NCBI RefSeq assembly: GCF_014836775.1
Contig: NZ_JACSQD010000005.1
Location: 62,001 to 126,000 of the forward strand
DNA length: 64,000 bases
From: Arthrobacter gallicola
GTDB lineage: Bacteria; Actinomycetota; Actinomycetes; Actinomycetales; Micrococcaceae
Direction of reading: 5' to 3'
Positions 43,991 through 53,138 of the stretch are shown one piece after another. The notes beneath the pieces were generated by a model. It worked only from the letters and a program-made list of their open reading frames with translations. It was not told where the DNA came from and did no database searches. The translations under genes and the position numbers were made by a program. The first letter of the stretch is position 1; the number at the start of each line of letters is the position of its first letter.

Positions 43991-44809
43991 TTAGCTCACG
44001 ATGCCGGCCCGGCGCAGGGTCTGTTCTGCCTGGCGGAGGAGCGGGCCGTCGATCATTTCGCCGCGGAAGCTGAAGACCCCGCCCTGCCCCCGGGCCGCGG
44101 CAAGCAGGTCGCGGGCATACGCCTTCTCCTCCTCCGAGGGAGCGAAGGCGGCACGGACGGCGGCAACCTGACCCGGGTGGATACAGGCCTTCGCAGCGAA
44201 ACCCGATGCGGCGCCGTCGCGCGCTTCCGCTTCCAAGCCGGCGGTGTCCGCGATGTTCCCGTAGATGGCGTCGATGGCGCCCTTGCCGTAAGCACCCGCT
44301 GCCAGCAGCACCGTGGAACGGGCGTGGACGGCGACCCCGCGGTAACTGCCCTGCGTAGTCCGGCTGGATTCACCGCCCAGGGAAGCCAGCAGGTCTTCGG
44401 CACCCCACATCAGTGCCGCAACGTTCTTGGCCTGGGCGATTTCCGGGGCGCGGATCACGCCGAGCGCGGTTTCCAGCAGTGCAATGACCTGGTAGTGACG
44501 CAGAGCGTGGGCAATTTCCCCGGGGTCCTCGGCTTTGGCCGCCATCACGTGGCGGTATCCGGTGACTGCGAGCGCTTCCAGATCGGCCCGGAAGGAGGTG
44601 CTGTGCACCGGGTTGACACGGACGATGGTGCGCTCCGGATCAAGGTCGGACGCGGCCAGGTTTTCGCGGGCCTTTTCCTTGTCCTCCGGCGCGACGGCGT
44701 CTTCCAGGTCCAGGATCACGGCATCGGCCCGCTCGGCGGCCTTGGCAAACCGGTCCGGCCGGTCCGCAGGGCAGAACAGCAGGGCGGGTCCCATGGGGAA
44801 GGTGGTCAT
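43991..44809 (-). CDS. HpcH/HpaI (CitE-like) CoA ester lyase
   Basis: A 272-residue TIM-barrel lyase of the citrate lyase beta family. LLFCPADRPDRFAKAAERAD, LDLEDAVAPEDKEKAR and the metal-binding LLETALGVIRAPEIA are seen. Relatives cleave or form malyl-, citramalyl- or beta-methylmalyl-CoA. In this operon it stands where HMG-CoA lyase is expected for leucine breakdown, so it may cleave a hydroxyacyl-CoA of that type. The ATG has AAGGAG 9 nt upstream. It is the last gene of the acyl-CoA operon. Confidence 0.85.
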   Translation of the reverse strand: MTTFPMGPALLFCPADRPDRFAKAAERADAVILDLEDAVAPEDKEKARENLAASDLDPERTIVRVNPVHSTSFRADLEALAVTGYRHVMAAKAEDPGEIAHALRHYQVIALLETALGVIRAPEIAQAKNVAALMWGAEDLLASLGGESSRTTQGSYRGVAVHARSTVLLAAGAYGKGAIDAIYGNIADTAGLEAEARDGAASGFAAKACIHPGQVAAVRAAFAPSEEEKAYARDLLAAARGQGGVFSFRGEMIDGPLLRQAEQTLRRAGIVS

Positions 44810-44896
44810 TTCGGGGTGCTCCTTACGCGGCTTCGACTTCCAAGGCTTCTCCAACTTACCGGTGCCTGCACCAGGGAAGTTAGCGGTGGATCCGGT

Positions 44897-45448
44897 TCAG
44901 CGTGTGTTCCGGGATTGTTGGCCGCCGGATTCCGTCCACATCAGCGCTGTCCGGGTAAAGGTGGCCACCACCGTTCCATCCTGGTTGTGCCCGGTGTGCT
45001 CCAGGGTCACAATCCCCTGTCCCGGGCGGGAGCCGGACATCCGTTTGGCGGCCACCCGGGTCTGCGAGTACAGGGTGTCCCCGTGGAAGAGCGGGTGGGG
45101 AAAGACGACGTCCGTCAGTCCCAGCTGGGCCACGAGGGTGCCCTGGGTGAGCTGCCCCACGGATTGGCCGACCATCACGGCGAGAGTGAGCATCGAGTTC
45201 ACCAGGCGCTGGCCGAAGGGCTGCCCGGCACTGTAGGCCGCGTCCAGGTGCAGGGGCTGGGAATTCATGGTCAGGGTGCTGAACAGGACGTTGTCCGCTT
45301 CGGTGAGGGTCCGGCCGGGCCGGTGCGCGTACACCGTTCCGGTTTCGAGTTCCTCGTACCAGAGGCCGCGCTGGAGAACCACGCGCTCCTCCCCTTCGGG
45401 CTGGGCTGCCGGACCGGGATCCCCTGCCTGCCGCGCCGGCTCAGACAC
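44897..45448 (-). CDS. MaoC-family acyl-CoA dehydratase/hydratase
   Basis: A 183-residue hot-dog-fold hydratase. [24 protein letters not shown] contains the usual D-x5-H-type catalytic arrangement, and [14 protein letters not shown] is typical. It would hydrate an enoyl-CoA. The GTG start overlaps the CoA-transferase B stop (GTGTCTGA), so translation is coupled. In this pathway it could replace methylglutaconyl-CoA hydratase, which is normally a crotonase-type protein. Confidence 0.87.
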   Translation of the reverse strand: MSEPARQAGDPGPAAQPEGEERVVLQRGLWYEELETGTVYAHRPGRTLTEADNVLFSTLTMNSQPLHLDAAYSAGQPFGQRLVNSMLTLAVMVGQSVGQLTQGTLVAQLGLTDVVFPHPLFHGDTLYSQTRVAAKRMSGSRPGQGIVTLEHTGHNQDGTVVATFTRTALMWTESGGQQSRNTR

Positions 45449-46082
45449 CGAGAGCCACTTCCAGGGGCGCCCCGGTGGCGGCCACCACGTCCTCCACGGT
45501 GACTCCGGGTGCGGTTTCCAGCAGCACCAGCGACTCCGGTCCCACTTCAAGCACGGCAAGGTCGGTGATGATCAGGTCCACGCAGCCCCGGCCGGTCAGC
45601 GGCAGGGAGCATTCGGAGACGATTTTCGGGGCGCCGCTGCGGTCCACGTGCTCCATCATGACGATCACGCGTTTGGCGCCAAAGACCAGGTCCATGGCCC
45701 CGCCCATCCCCTTGACCATTTTTCCCGGGACCATCCAGTTGGCGAGGTCCCCGTTGGCAGCAACCTCCATCGCGCCGAGCACGGCGACGTCCACGTGCCC
45801 GCCGCGGATCATGCCGAAGGACGCCGCGGAATCGAAGAAGGCCGCGCCCCGGTTGACGGTCACCGTTTCCTTTCCGGCGTTAATCAGGTCCGGGTCCAGT
45901 GCGGACTCCTCCGGATACGGGCCGACGCCAAGAATCCCGTTTTCGGAATGCAGCACCACTTCCACCCCCTCGGGGATGTAGTTGGGAATCAGCGTGGGCA
46001 TGCCGATGCCCAGGTTCACGTACTGCCCGTTCCGAAGTTCCTGTGCCACCCGGGCTGCGAGTTCGTTGCGTGTCAGTGCCAT
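45441..46082 (-). CDS. 3-oxoacid CoA-transferase subunit B
   Basis: A 213-residue subunit of a succinyl-CoA:3-oxoacid CoA-transferase. The catalytic glutamate is Glu47 in [32 protein letters not shown] is also conserved. With subunit A it would activate acetoacetate, the end product of leucine degradation, to acetoacetyl-CoA. The start overlaps the subunit A stop by one base (TAATG), and its end overlaps the MaoC gene by 8 nt. scoB/atoA-type naming depends on substrate, so no symbol is given. Confidence 0.92.
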   Translation of the reverse strand: MALTRNELAARVAQELRNGQYVNLGIGMPTLIPNYIPEGVEVVLHSENGILGVGPYPEESALDPDLINAGKETVTVNRGAAFFDSAASFGMIRGGHVDVAVLGAMEVAANGDLANWMVPGKMVKGMGGAMDLVFGAKRVIVMMEHVDRSGAPKIVSECSLPLTGRGCVDLIITDLAVLEVGPESLVLLETAPGVTVEDVVAATGAPLEVALGV

Positions 46083-46876
46083 TACAGGCCTTTCCCGGCC
46101 GCGCCGCGTGAAGTGTCTGCTGTACGGGGTGCCGAAACCGTCTTCTTCTCGACCCGTTTCTCCCCCGGTCCCGTGTGGACCACGCGCTGGACGAAGATGC
46201 CCGGCACGTGGATCTCTCCGGGATCCAGCTCGCCTGCTTCGACCAGTTCCTCCACCTCGGCGATCGTGACTTTGCCGGCCATCGCACAGAGCGGGTTGAA
46301 GTTCATGGCAGAGGCATGGAACACCAGGTTTCCGTGCCGGTCACCCTTCCAGGCATGTACCAGGGCAAAGTCCGGGGTCAGGGACTCTTCCAGCACGTAG
46401 TCCCGGCCGTGGAAGGCGCGGACCTCCTTGGGTTCCGAGGCCAGCGCTACCCCGCCCTCGGCGTCGTACTTCTGCGGCAGTCCGCCTTCACTGACCTGGG
46501 TCCCGACGCCGGCGCTCGTGTAGAACGCCGGAATCCCGGCACCGCCGGCCCGCAGTTTCTCGGCCAGGGTCCCCTGCGGGGTGAGGACCACCTCCAGTTC
46601 GCCGGCCAGGTACTGCCGGGCGAATTCCTTGTTCTCACCCACGTAGGAGCTGACCGTGCGGCGGATCCGGTGATCGGCCAGCAGCAGGCCGAGCCCCCAG
46701 TCGTCCACGCCGCAGTTGTTGGACACCGTTTCCAGCCGGTCCGCGCCCTGGTCGTACAGGGCCTCAATCAGGGCCGCGGGAATGCCGCAGAGCCCGAATC
46801 CCCCCACGGCCAGGGACACGCCGCTGGGAATGTCGGCTACGGCCTCCGCCGGCGTCGCCACTGTCTTGTCAATCAT
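46082..46876 (-). CDS. 3-oxoacid CoA-transferase subunit A
   Basis: A 264-residue partner of the following subunit. [17 protein letters not shown] is the family I CoA-transferase alpha signature, and the [12 protein letters not shown] and [14 protein letters not shown] blocks are conserved. The C-terminal 20 residues are a variable tail. It lies 43 nt after the acyl-CoA dehydrogenase gene. Confidence 0.92.
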   Translation of the reverse strand: MIDKTVATPAEAVADIPSGVSLAVGGFGLCGIPAALIEALYDQGADRLETVSNNCGVDDWGLGLLLADHRIRRTVSSYVGENKEFARQYLAGELEVVLTPQGTLAEKLRAGGAGIPAFYTSAGVGTQVSEGGLPQKYDAEGGVALASEPKEVRAFHGRDYVLEESLTPDFALVHAWKGDRHGNLVFHASAMNFNPLCAMAGKVTIAEVEELVEAGELDPGEIHVPGIFVQRVVHTGPGEKRVEKKTVSAPRTADTSRGAAGKGL

Positions 46877-46919
46877 GGAACCGTCCGTTCGTTAATCGCC
46901 GTTGACCAACTTCTCCGCT

Positions 46920-48083
46920 TCAGAGCCCCAACTCGCGGGCAATAAGCATCAACTGAACCTCGGAAGTGCCTTCGCCGATCTCGAGGATCTTCGAGTCGCG
47001 GTAATGCCGTGCCACCGGGAACTCGTTGATGAAACCGTAGCCGCCAAAGACCTGGGTGGCATCCCGTGCGTTGTCCATCGCAGCCTCTCCCGCGACCAGC
47101 TTAGCCATGGCCGCCTGCGACTTAAACGGTTTGCCGGCCAGCATCCGGGCCGCGGCGTCGTAGTAGGCAAGCCGGGCAGTGTGGGCCCGGGTCTGCATCC
47201 GCGCGATCTTGAAGGCGATCGACTGATTGCTCCCGATGGGTGCGCCGAAAGCGTGGCGTTCCGACGCGTAGCGCAGCGCCTCGTCCACGCAGCCCTGTGC
47301 GGCACCGGTGGCCAGCGCCGCGATTGCGATCCGGCCCTCGTCCAGGATCTGCAGGAAGTTGGCGAATCCGCGGCCCTCGGCTCCCAGCAGGTTCTCCTGC
47401 GGCACCCGCACATTCTCGAGGGTGAGGGGATGCGTGTCCGAGGCGTTCCAGCCCACCTTGTTGTACGCCTTCTCCACCGTGAAGCCGGGAGTTCCGGACG
47501 GGACGATGATCGTGGAGATCTGCTTGCGCACGGTTCCGTCCGGCCCTTCGGAGGTTCCGGTGACGGCGGTGACGGTGACCAGGGAGGTGATGTCCGTGCC
47601 GGAGTTGGTGATGAACTCCTTGCTGCCGTTGATCACCCACTCCCCGTCCTCGAGGCGGGCCGTGGTCTTGGTGCCGCCGGCGTCGGAGCCTGCCTCCCGT
47701 TCGGTGAGTCCGAAGCCTGCGAGCGCGGTGCCCTCAGCCAGCGCCGGCAGCCACTGCTGCTTTTGCTCCTCGGTGCCAAAGCGGTAGATCGGCATGGCGC
47801 CGAGGGAGACACCGGCTTCCAGGGTGATGGCCACGGACTGGTCCACCCGGGCCAGCTGTTCCAGGGCCAGGGCCAGGGCAAAGTAGTCGCCGCCCATACC
47901 GCCGTATTCTTCGGGGAACGGGAGGCCGAACAGGCCCATCTCCCCCATCTGCGCCACCACCTTGTAGGGGAAGCTGTGTTCCTCGTCGTGCCTGGCGGAA
48001 ACCGGGGCAACCACCTCGTCGGCAAATTCCCGGACCGTGTCCGATAGAGCCTGGTGTTCCTCACTGAGTTCAAAGTCCGGCAT
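46920..48083 (-). CDS. Acyl-CoA dehydrogenase (AcdH / isovaleryl-CoA type)
   Basis: A 387-residue FAD-dependent dehydrogenase. GLTEREAGSDAGGTKTTA and the C-terminal EIGEGTSEVQ are the family patterns. Glu371 in EGTSEVQ is at the usual catalytic-base position; mammalian isovaleryl-CoA dehydrogenase lacks it there, so this protein is closer to actinobacterial AcdH, which acts on several branched short-chain acyl-CoAs. In context it would convert isovaleryl-CoA to 3-methylcrotonyl-CoA for the carboxylase encoded next to it. It starts 15 nt after the carboxylase alpha gene. Confidence 0.92.
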   Translation of the reverse strand: MPDFELSEEHQALSDTVREFADEVVAPVSARHDEEHSFPYKVVAQMGEMGLFGLPFPEEYGGMGGDYFALALALEQLARVDQSVAITLEAGVSLGAMPIYRFGTEEQKQQWLPALAEGTALAGFGLTEREAGSDAGGTKTTARLEDGEWVINGSKEFITNSGTDITSLVTVTAVTGTSEGPDGTVRKQISTIIVPSGTPGFTVEKAYNKVGWNASDTHPLTLENVRVPQENLLGAEGRGFANFLQILDEGRIAIAALATGAAQGCVDEALRYASERHAFGAPIGSNQSIAFKIARMQTRAHTARLAYYDAAARMLAGKPFKSQAAMAKLVAGEAAMDNARDATQVFGGYGFINEFPVARHYRDSKILEIGEGTSEVQLMLIARELGL

Positions 48084-48098
48084 GCCCTGCTCCTTCGG

Positions 48099-50189
48099 TT
48101 AGGTGTGCGGTTCCGCGGCCGGGTCCAGGCCCACCGGGGCTGGGGGCTGGGGTGGTGCAGCAGCGGGGGAAACCGTGGCCAGTACCTGCCCGGCTTTGAC
48201 CAGGTCCCCGGGACGCAGGGTCATGGCCACGGTGCCGGCCACAGGCGCGGTGAGCTGATGTTCCATCTTCATGGCTTCCACGCTGAGCAGCGCCTGGCCT
48301 GCCTCAACGGTGTCCCCGTTCCCGACGGCGACGCTCACAACGGTGCCGGGCATCGGCGAGCGCAGGACGGGATCAGCGGCTCCTGCGGCCCGTTCGGCCG
48401 AAGCCAGGGACGCGCGCAGGCGTTCCCTGCGGTCCGGCAGCTCCAGGACCGCGGTAAAGCCGTTCCTGGAGGTCCAGAGCGCCTGACCGGGCCCGGACTG
48501 CGGGCCCGAGCCGGGGTTCGCTGCGGCACTGAACCGGAGGGAATGGACGACGCCGTCCAGCACCAGCCGTGCCCGGCTCCCGTCCACGTGCAGGGCGGCG
48601 CCGCGTGCCCCTGTCCCGTCGATGCGCACTTCCGCTGCGTCAGGGGTGCCGGTGAGCTCCACCGTGTGCAGGGTGCCGCCCGCGGTCACGGCGACAGTCA
48701 GCGGCCGTGCTCCGCCGATGCGCCAGCCATCGGCCCGCTGCCACGGAGAACCGGCTGGCTGCCCGTGGTTCTGCAGCGCAGCGAGCCGGAACAGGGCGGC
48801 GGCAGCCAGTTCGACGTCGTCCGGTGCCTGGAAGTGCAGGTCCGGAAGCCGGCGCTCGATCAGCGTGGTGTCCAGGTTCCCCGCTTGGACATCCGGATCG
48901 GCGAGCAGCAGCCGCAGGTATTCGATGTTGGTGCCGATGCCCAGGATCACCGTTTCGGCGAGCGCCGCGTCCAGCCGGGCCAGCGCCTGCCGCCGGTCCG
49001 GCCCCCAGGCGATGACCTTGGCCAGCATCGGGTCGTAGCTGGCGGACACCCGCTGGCCTTCGATCAGCCCGGAGTCGGTGCGCACCCCGTCCCCGGCAGC
49101 TTCGTGCAGGAGCTGCACCGTCCCGGCGGTGGGGAGGAATCCCTGGGCCGGGTCTTCGGCATACACGCGGGCTTCCACGGCGTGGCCGGTCAGCCGGACA
49201 TCCTCCTGGGTCAAACCGAGCTGCTCTCCGGCGGCGATGCGGACCTGCCATTCGACCAGGTCGATACCGGTGACCATTTCGGTGACCGGGTGTTCCACCT
49301 GCAGCCGGGTGTTCATCTCCATAAAGAAGAACTCATCCGGGGTCTCTCCGGAGACCAGGAACTCCACGGTGCCAGCCCCGGTGTATTCCACCGAGCGGGC
49401 AGCCTCGCAGGCGGCCGCTCCGATCCGGCCGCGGGTGGCCTCATCGAGCAGGACCGACGGTGCTTCCTCAATGACCTTCTGGTGCCGCCGCTGCAGCGAA
49501 CACTCGCGTTCGCCCAGATGGATCACGTTGCCGTGGGTGTCCGCGAGGACCTGCACCTCGATGTGGCGCGGGGTGGGCACCAGCCGTTCCAGGAAGAGGG
49601 TGTCATCGCCGAAGGCCGAGGCTGCTATCCGGCGGGCGGAGGCCAGGGCAGCCGGGAGCCCGCCGGGTGTGTTCACCGCCTGCATGCCCTTCCCGCCGCC
49701 GCCGGCCGAAGGTTTGATCAGCAGCGGATAGCCGACCCGCCCGGCGGCCGCGGTCAGGTCCGCGTCGGTGAGTCCGGGTTCGGCAATCCCGGGGATCACC
49801 GGGACACCGTAGCCGGCGACGTGGTTCTTGGACCGGATCTTGTCCCCCATCAGCTCCAGTGCTTTCACGCCTGGTCCGATGAAGGTGATGCCGTTCTCCT
49901 GCAGCAGGCGGGCAAAAGCGGCGTTTTCGCTCAGGAAGCCGTAGCCCGGGTGCACGGCCTCCGCGCCGGAGAGCCGGCAGGCGGCCAGCACGGCGCCGGC
50001 GTCAAGGTAGCTCCGCCGCGGATCGGCCGGACCCAGCCGGATGGCTGTGTCAGCTTCGCGCACGTGCCGGGCATCGGCGTCGTCGTCGCTGTAGACGGCA
50101 ACGGTCCGCAGCCCCAGCCGCTTCAGCGTGCGGAGAATGCGGCAGGCGATTTCGCCGCGGTTGGCCACCAGTACGGTTTCGAAAGTCAT
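48099..50189 (-). CDS. Acyl-CoA (methylcrotonyl-CoA type) carboxylase alpha subunit, biotin-containing
   Basis: A 696-residue protein with an N-terminal biotin carboxylase ([46 protein letters not shown]), a middle BT-like domain, and a C-terminal biotin carrier with Lys641 in EAMKMEH. Together with the next protein upstream it carboxylates a short-chain enoyl- or acyl-CoA; methylcrotonyl-CoA fits the leucine context. The ATG at 50189 lies 4 nt after the beta-subunit stop. Confidence 0.92.
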   Translation of the reverse strand: MTFETVLVANRGEIACRILRTLKRLGLRTVAVYSDDDADARHVREADTAIRLGPADPRRSYLDAGAVLAACRLSGAEAVHPGYGFLSENAAFARLLQENGITFIGPGVKALELMGDKIRSKNHVAGYGVPVIPGIAEPGLTDADLTAAAGRVGYPLLIKPSAGGGGKGMQAVNTPGGLPAALASARRIAASAFGDDTLFLERLVPTPRHIEVQVLADTHGNVIHLGERECSLQRRHQKVIEEAPSVLLDEATRGRIGAAACEAARSVEYTGAGTVEFLVSGETPDEFFFMEMNTRLQVEHPVTEMVTGIDLVEWQVRIAAGEQLGLTQEDVRLTGHAVEARVYAEDPAQGFLPTAGTVQLLHEAAGDGVRTDSGLIEGQRVSASYDPMLAKVIAWGPDRRQALARLDAALAETVILGIGTNIEYLRLLLADPDVQAGNLDTTLIERRLPDLHFQAPDDVELAAAALFRLAALQNHGQPAGSPWQRADGWRIGGARPLTVAVTAGGTLHTVELTGTPDAAEVRIDGTGARGAALHVDGSRARLVLDGVVHSLRFSAAANPGSGPQSGPGQALWTSRNGFTAVLELPDRRERLRASLASAERAAGAADPVLRSPMPGTVVSVAVGNGDTVEAGQALLSVEAMKMEHQLTAPVAGTVAMTLRPGDLVKAGQVLATVSPAAAPPQPPAPVGLDPAAEPHT

Positions 50190-50193
50190 GGGG

Positions 50194-51798
50194 TCACATC
50201 CGGAAGAGGCCGAAGGAGGTTGCGGGCAGCGGAGCATTGGCGCAGACATCCAGGGCCAGGCCTAGGACGGTGCGGGTGTCCTGCGGGTCGATGATCCCGT
50301 CGTCCCAGAGCCGTGCCGTGGAGTAGTAGGGGCTGCCCTGGGCCTCATAGTCCTGCCGGATCGGTTCGCGGAAGGCTTCCTCCTCCTCCGCGCTCCATTC
50401 TCCGCCCCGGGATTCCACCGAGTCCCGGCGCACCGTCGCCAGCACGGCGGAGGCCTGGTTTCCGCCCATCACGGAGATCCGGGCGGCCGGCCACATCCAC
50501 AGGAACCGCGGTGAATAGGCCCGCCCGCACATCGAATAGTTCCCCGCACCGAAGGACCCGCCGACAACCACCGTGAGTTTGGGAACCCGGCAGGTAGCGA
50601 CGGCGGTGACCATCTTGGCGCCGTGGCGGGCGATTCCCCCGGCCTCGTAGTCCCGGCCGACCATAAAGCCGGAAATGTTCTGCAGGAAGATCAGCGGGAT
50701 GCCGCGCTGGTCGCAGAGCTCGATGAAGTGCGCGCCTTTCTGCGCGGATTCACTGAACAGGACACCGTTGTTGGCGACGATTCCCACCCGGTGCCCGTGC
50801 AGCCGGGCGAAGCCAGTCACCAGGGTAGTGCCGTATTCCTTTTTGAACTCGTGGAATTCGCTCCCGTCCGTGAGGCGGGCAATGATCTCCCGCACGTCGT
50901 AGGGAGTCTGCAGGTCAGCGGGCACGGCGCCGTAGAGGCCTGTCGGGTCGACGGCGGGTTCCACCGCGGACTCCGGGTTCCACGCCCGCTCCGGGGCCGG
51001 GAAGGTCTCGGCGATGTCCCGGACGATTTCCAAGGCGTGGGCGTCGCTTTCGGCCAGGTGGTCGGTGACGCCGGAAACCCGGGAATGCAGTTCCCCGCCG
51101 CCGAGCTCCTCCGCGGTGACAACTTCCCCGATCGCGGCCTTCACCAGCGGCGGGCCGCCCAGGAAAATGGTGCCCTGGTTCCGGACGATGACCGTCTCGT
51201 CGCTCATCGCCGGCACGTAGGCTCCGCCGGCGGTGCAGGAGCCCAGCACGGCGGCAATCTGCGGGATCTTCGCAGCGGACATCCGGGCCTGGTTGTAGAA
51301 AATCCGGCCGAAGTGCTCCCGGTCCGGGAACACCTCATCCTGCAGCGGCAGGAAGGCGCCGCCGGAATCCACCAGGTAAATACACGGCAGCCGGTTCTCC
51401 AGGGCGATCTCCTGGGCCCGGAGGTGCTTCTTCACCGTCATCGGGTAGTACGTGCCACCCTTGACCGTCGCATCGTTGGACAGGACCATCACGTGTCTGC
51501 CGTGGATCAGGCCGATTCCGGCGATCAGCCCAGCGCCCGGGCATTCGTCCCCGTACATGCCGTTGGCTGCCAGCGGTGCGATCTCCAGGAACGGGCTGCC
51601 GTCGTCGAGCAGTTGCTCCACCCGGTCCCGGGGAAGCAGCTTCCCGCGCTGAAGGTGACGCTCGCGGGACGGGACGGGACCGCCCTGGGCGGTTTCGGCG
51701 AGGCGTTTGCGCAGTTCCCCGGCGAGGACCCGCTGGGCCGCATCATTGGCTGCGTAGGACGCCGAGGCGGCATCCACACCGGTAACAAGGGTCTCCAT
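50194..51798 (-). CDS. Acyl-CoA (methylcrotonyl-CoA type) carboxylase beta subunit, carboxyltransferase
   Basis: A 534-residue carboxyltransferase. [34 protein letters not shown] and [19 protein letters not shown] are typical of methylcrotonyl-CoA carboxylase beta. The ATG has GAGGAAG 4 nt upstream. It is the first gene of the minus-strand operon and divergent from tetR across the two palindromes at 51848-51888. Confidence 0.92.
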   Translation of the reverse strand: METLVTGVDAASASYAANDAAQRVLAGELRKRLAETAQGGPVPSRERHLQRGKLLPRDRVEQLLDDGSPFLEIAPLAANGMYGDECPGAGLIAGIGLIHGRHVMVLSNDATVKGGTYYPMTVKKHLRAQEIALENRLPCIYLVDSGGAFLPLQDEVFPDREHFGRIFYNQARMSAAKIPQIAAVLGSCTAGGAYVPAMSDETVIVRNQGTIFLGGPPLVKAAIGEVVTAEELGGGELHSRVSGVTDHLAESDAHALEIVRDIAETFPAPERAWNPESAVEPAVDPTGLYGAVPADLQTPYDVREIIARLTDGSEFHEFKKEYGTTLVTGFARLHGHRVGIVANNGVLFSESAQKGAHFIELCDQRGIPLIFLQNISGFMVGRDYEAGGIARHGAKMVTAVATCRVPKLTVVVGGSFGAGNYSMCGRAYSPRFLWMWPAARISVMGGNQASAVLATVRRDSVESRGGEWSAEEEEAFREPIRQDYEAQGSPYYSTARLWDDGIIDPQDTRTVLGLALDVCANAPLPATSFGLFRM

Positions 51799-51847
51799 CG
51801 ACTTCCTCAGGTTTCACCGCGTGGGACCTGCGCCGGTACCGGCGCCG

Positions 51848-51888
51848 GTTAATGACCACTAACCCAAATCAGGTTAGTGGCTATTAAC
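51848..51888. promoter_or_regulatory. Two palindromic TetR operators, mirror-arranged
   Basis: GTTAATGACCACTAAC (51848-51863) and GTTAGTGGCTATTAAC (51873-51888) are each GTTA-N8-TAAC and are reverse complements apart from the two central bases, so the 41 bp form one large palindrome (CCACTAACC ... GGTTAGTGG). They lie between the divergent carboxylase operon and tetR, 25 bp apart centre to centre, which suits two cooperating TetR dimers. Confidence 0.75.
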
Positions 51889-51943
51889 TGACCTGTCCAC
51901 CACAATGGAAGAGTTGCCCATACAGGACCGCGGAAAGGCAGGC

Positions 51944-52558
51944 ATGGAAGTCACCAAGAGCACCCCGCGCAGCACAACAGGCCGCAGCGAGGCCAAGGCG
52001 TCGCGCCGTGCCGCCATGCTCGACGCCGCTGCGTCGCTGTTCGCAGAGCGCGGCTACAACGGTGTCTCAATCGAGGAACTCGGTGCCGCCGCCGGGGTCA
52101 GCGGGCCGGCGGTTTACCGGCACTTCAGCGGCAAGCCGGCAGTGCTGGCAGCACTGCTGATCGGGGTGAGCAAGGACCTGCTCGAGGGCGGAACGGCCGT
52201 TGTCGCCGAGTCGAACACGGCCGAGGAAGCCCTGACCGGCCTGATCGAATTCCAGGTGGACTTCGCCCTGCGCCAGTCCAACGTCATCCGGGTCCAGGAC
52301 CGGGACCTCGCCAGCCTGCCGGAGGAGGATGAGCGCACGGTGCGCTCCCTGCAGCGCCAGTACGTAGAGGTGTGGGTGGACGCCATTTCGGCCCTGCACC
52401 CCGACTCCGGACTACCGCTGCTGCGCCACCGCGCCCAGGCGGTGTTCGGCCTGATTAACTCCACCTCCCACACCCTGAACAGCAAAACCACCGCCCGGGA
52501 GACGGTGCGGCTGCGCGCCCTTCTGGAACGAATGGCGTGGGCGGCACTGAATGCCTAG
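51944..52558 (+). CDS. TetR-family transcriptional regulator
   Basis: A 204-residue regulator. The helix-turn-helix is AAMLDAAASLFAERGYNGVS then IEELGAAAGVSGPAVYRHF, and the C-terminal domain would bind an acyl-CoA or related ligand (inference). The ATG at 51944 has AAAGG 5 nt upstream; an ATG at 51905 would add 13 residues but has no ribosome site. It is divergent from the leucine/acyl-CoA operon and likely represses it. The stop overlaps the GNAT start by 8 nt. Confidence 0.9.
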   Translation: MEVTKSTPRSTTGRSEAKASRRAAMLDAAASLFAERGYNGVSIEELGAAAGVSGPAVYRHFSGKPAVLAALLIGVSKDLLEGGTAVVAESNTAEEALTGLIEFQVDFALRQSNVIRVQDRDLASLPEEDERTVRSLQRQYVEVWVDAISALHPDSGLPLLRHRAQAVFGLINSTSHTLNSKTTARETVRLRALLERMAWAALNA

Positions 52559-53063
52559 TACGCTGAGTAAAACACCCCGAGCAGAAAGACCTGCCGTGAT
52601 TGAGCTTCGTGCCGTTGTTCCAGCCGACCTGGATGAATTCTTCAACCATCAGCTGGACCCGGGCGCCAACCATATGGCTGCCTTCGCCGCCAAAAATCCA
52701 TCGGACCGGGGCGTCTTCGACCTCCACTGGCAGCAGATCCTCAGCGATCCTTCCATTACCGTCCGCACCATCGTGGCCGACGGCGACGTAGTGGGGTCCA
52801 TCCTGGCCTACCGCGAGGGCAACGTCCCGGAGATCAGCTACTGGATCGACCGCTCCCGCTGGGGACAGGGCATTACGACGGCGGCCGTGGGCCTGTTCCT
52901 CGAAGAGTTCCCTGAGCGGCCGGTCCGGGCACGCGCAGTCGCAGACAACGTGAGCTCCATCCGCATCCTGGAACGCTACGGGTTCAAGATGATCGGCGAG
53001 GAGCGCAGCTTTGCCAACGCCCGCGGCGCCGTCGTCCGGGAACTGGAACTCGAGCTGGCCTAG
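52551..53063 (+). CDS. GNAT-family N-acetyltransferase (RimJ/RimL-like)
   Basis: Up to 170 residues. Family motifs are SYWIDRSRWGQGITTAAVGL (acetyl-CoA loop) and AVADNVSSIRILERYGFKMI. The ATG at 52551 overlaps the tetR stop, giving coupled translation; a GTG at 52596 (protein beginning MIELRAVV) is also plausible because homologues start there. Substrate is unknown. It is followed by a strong terminator. Confidence 0.88.
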   Translation: MPSTLSKTPRAERPAVIELRAVVPADLDEFFNHQLDPGANHMAAFAAKNPSDRGVFDLHWQQILSDPSITVRTIVADGDVVGSILAYREGNVPEISYWIDRSRWGQGITTAAVGLFLEEFPERPVRARAVADNVSSIRILERYGFKMIGEERSFANARGAVVRELELELA

Positions 53064-53079
53064 GCCTGCCGGCAGCACT

Positions 53080-53124
53080 GCGGAAGGCCCGTTCCCACGG
53101 TTAGCGTGGGAACGGGCCTTCCGC
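53080..53124. terminator. Strong bidirectional terminator
   Basis: A perfect 20-bp stem (53080-53099 with 53105-53124) and a GTTAG loop, followed by TTTCC on the plus strand. It lies between the convergent GNAT and bkdC genes. Confidence 0.85.
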
Positions 53125-53138
53125 TTTCCGGGGTCCGG

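Noticed and set aside
48054..50294. A 746-codon plus-strand open frame opposite the biotin carboxylase gene
   Set aside because: Antisense shadow; the minus strand has complete carboxylase and biotin carrier motifs.
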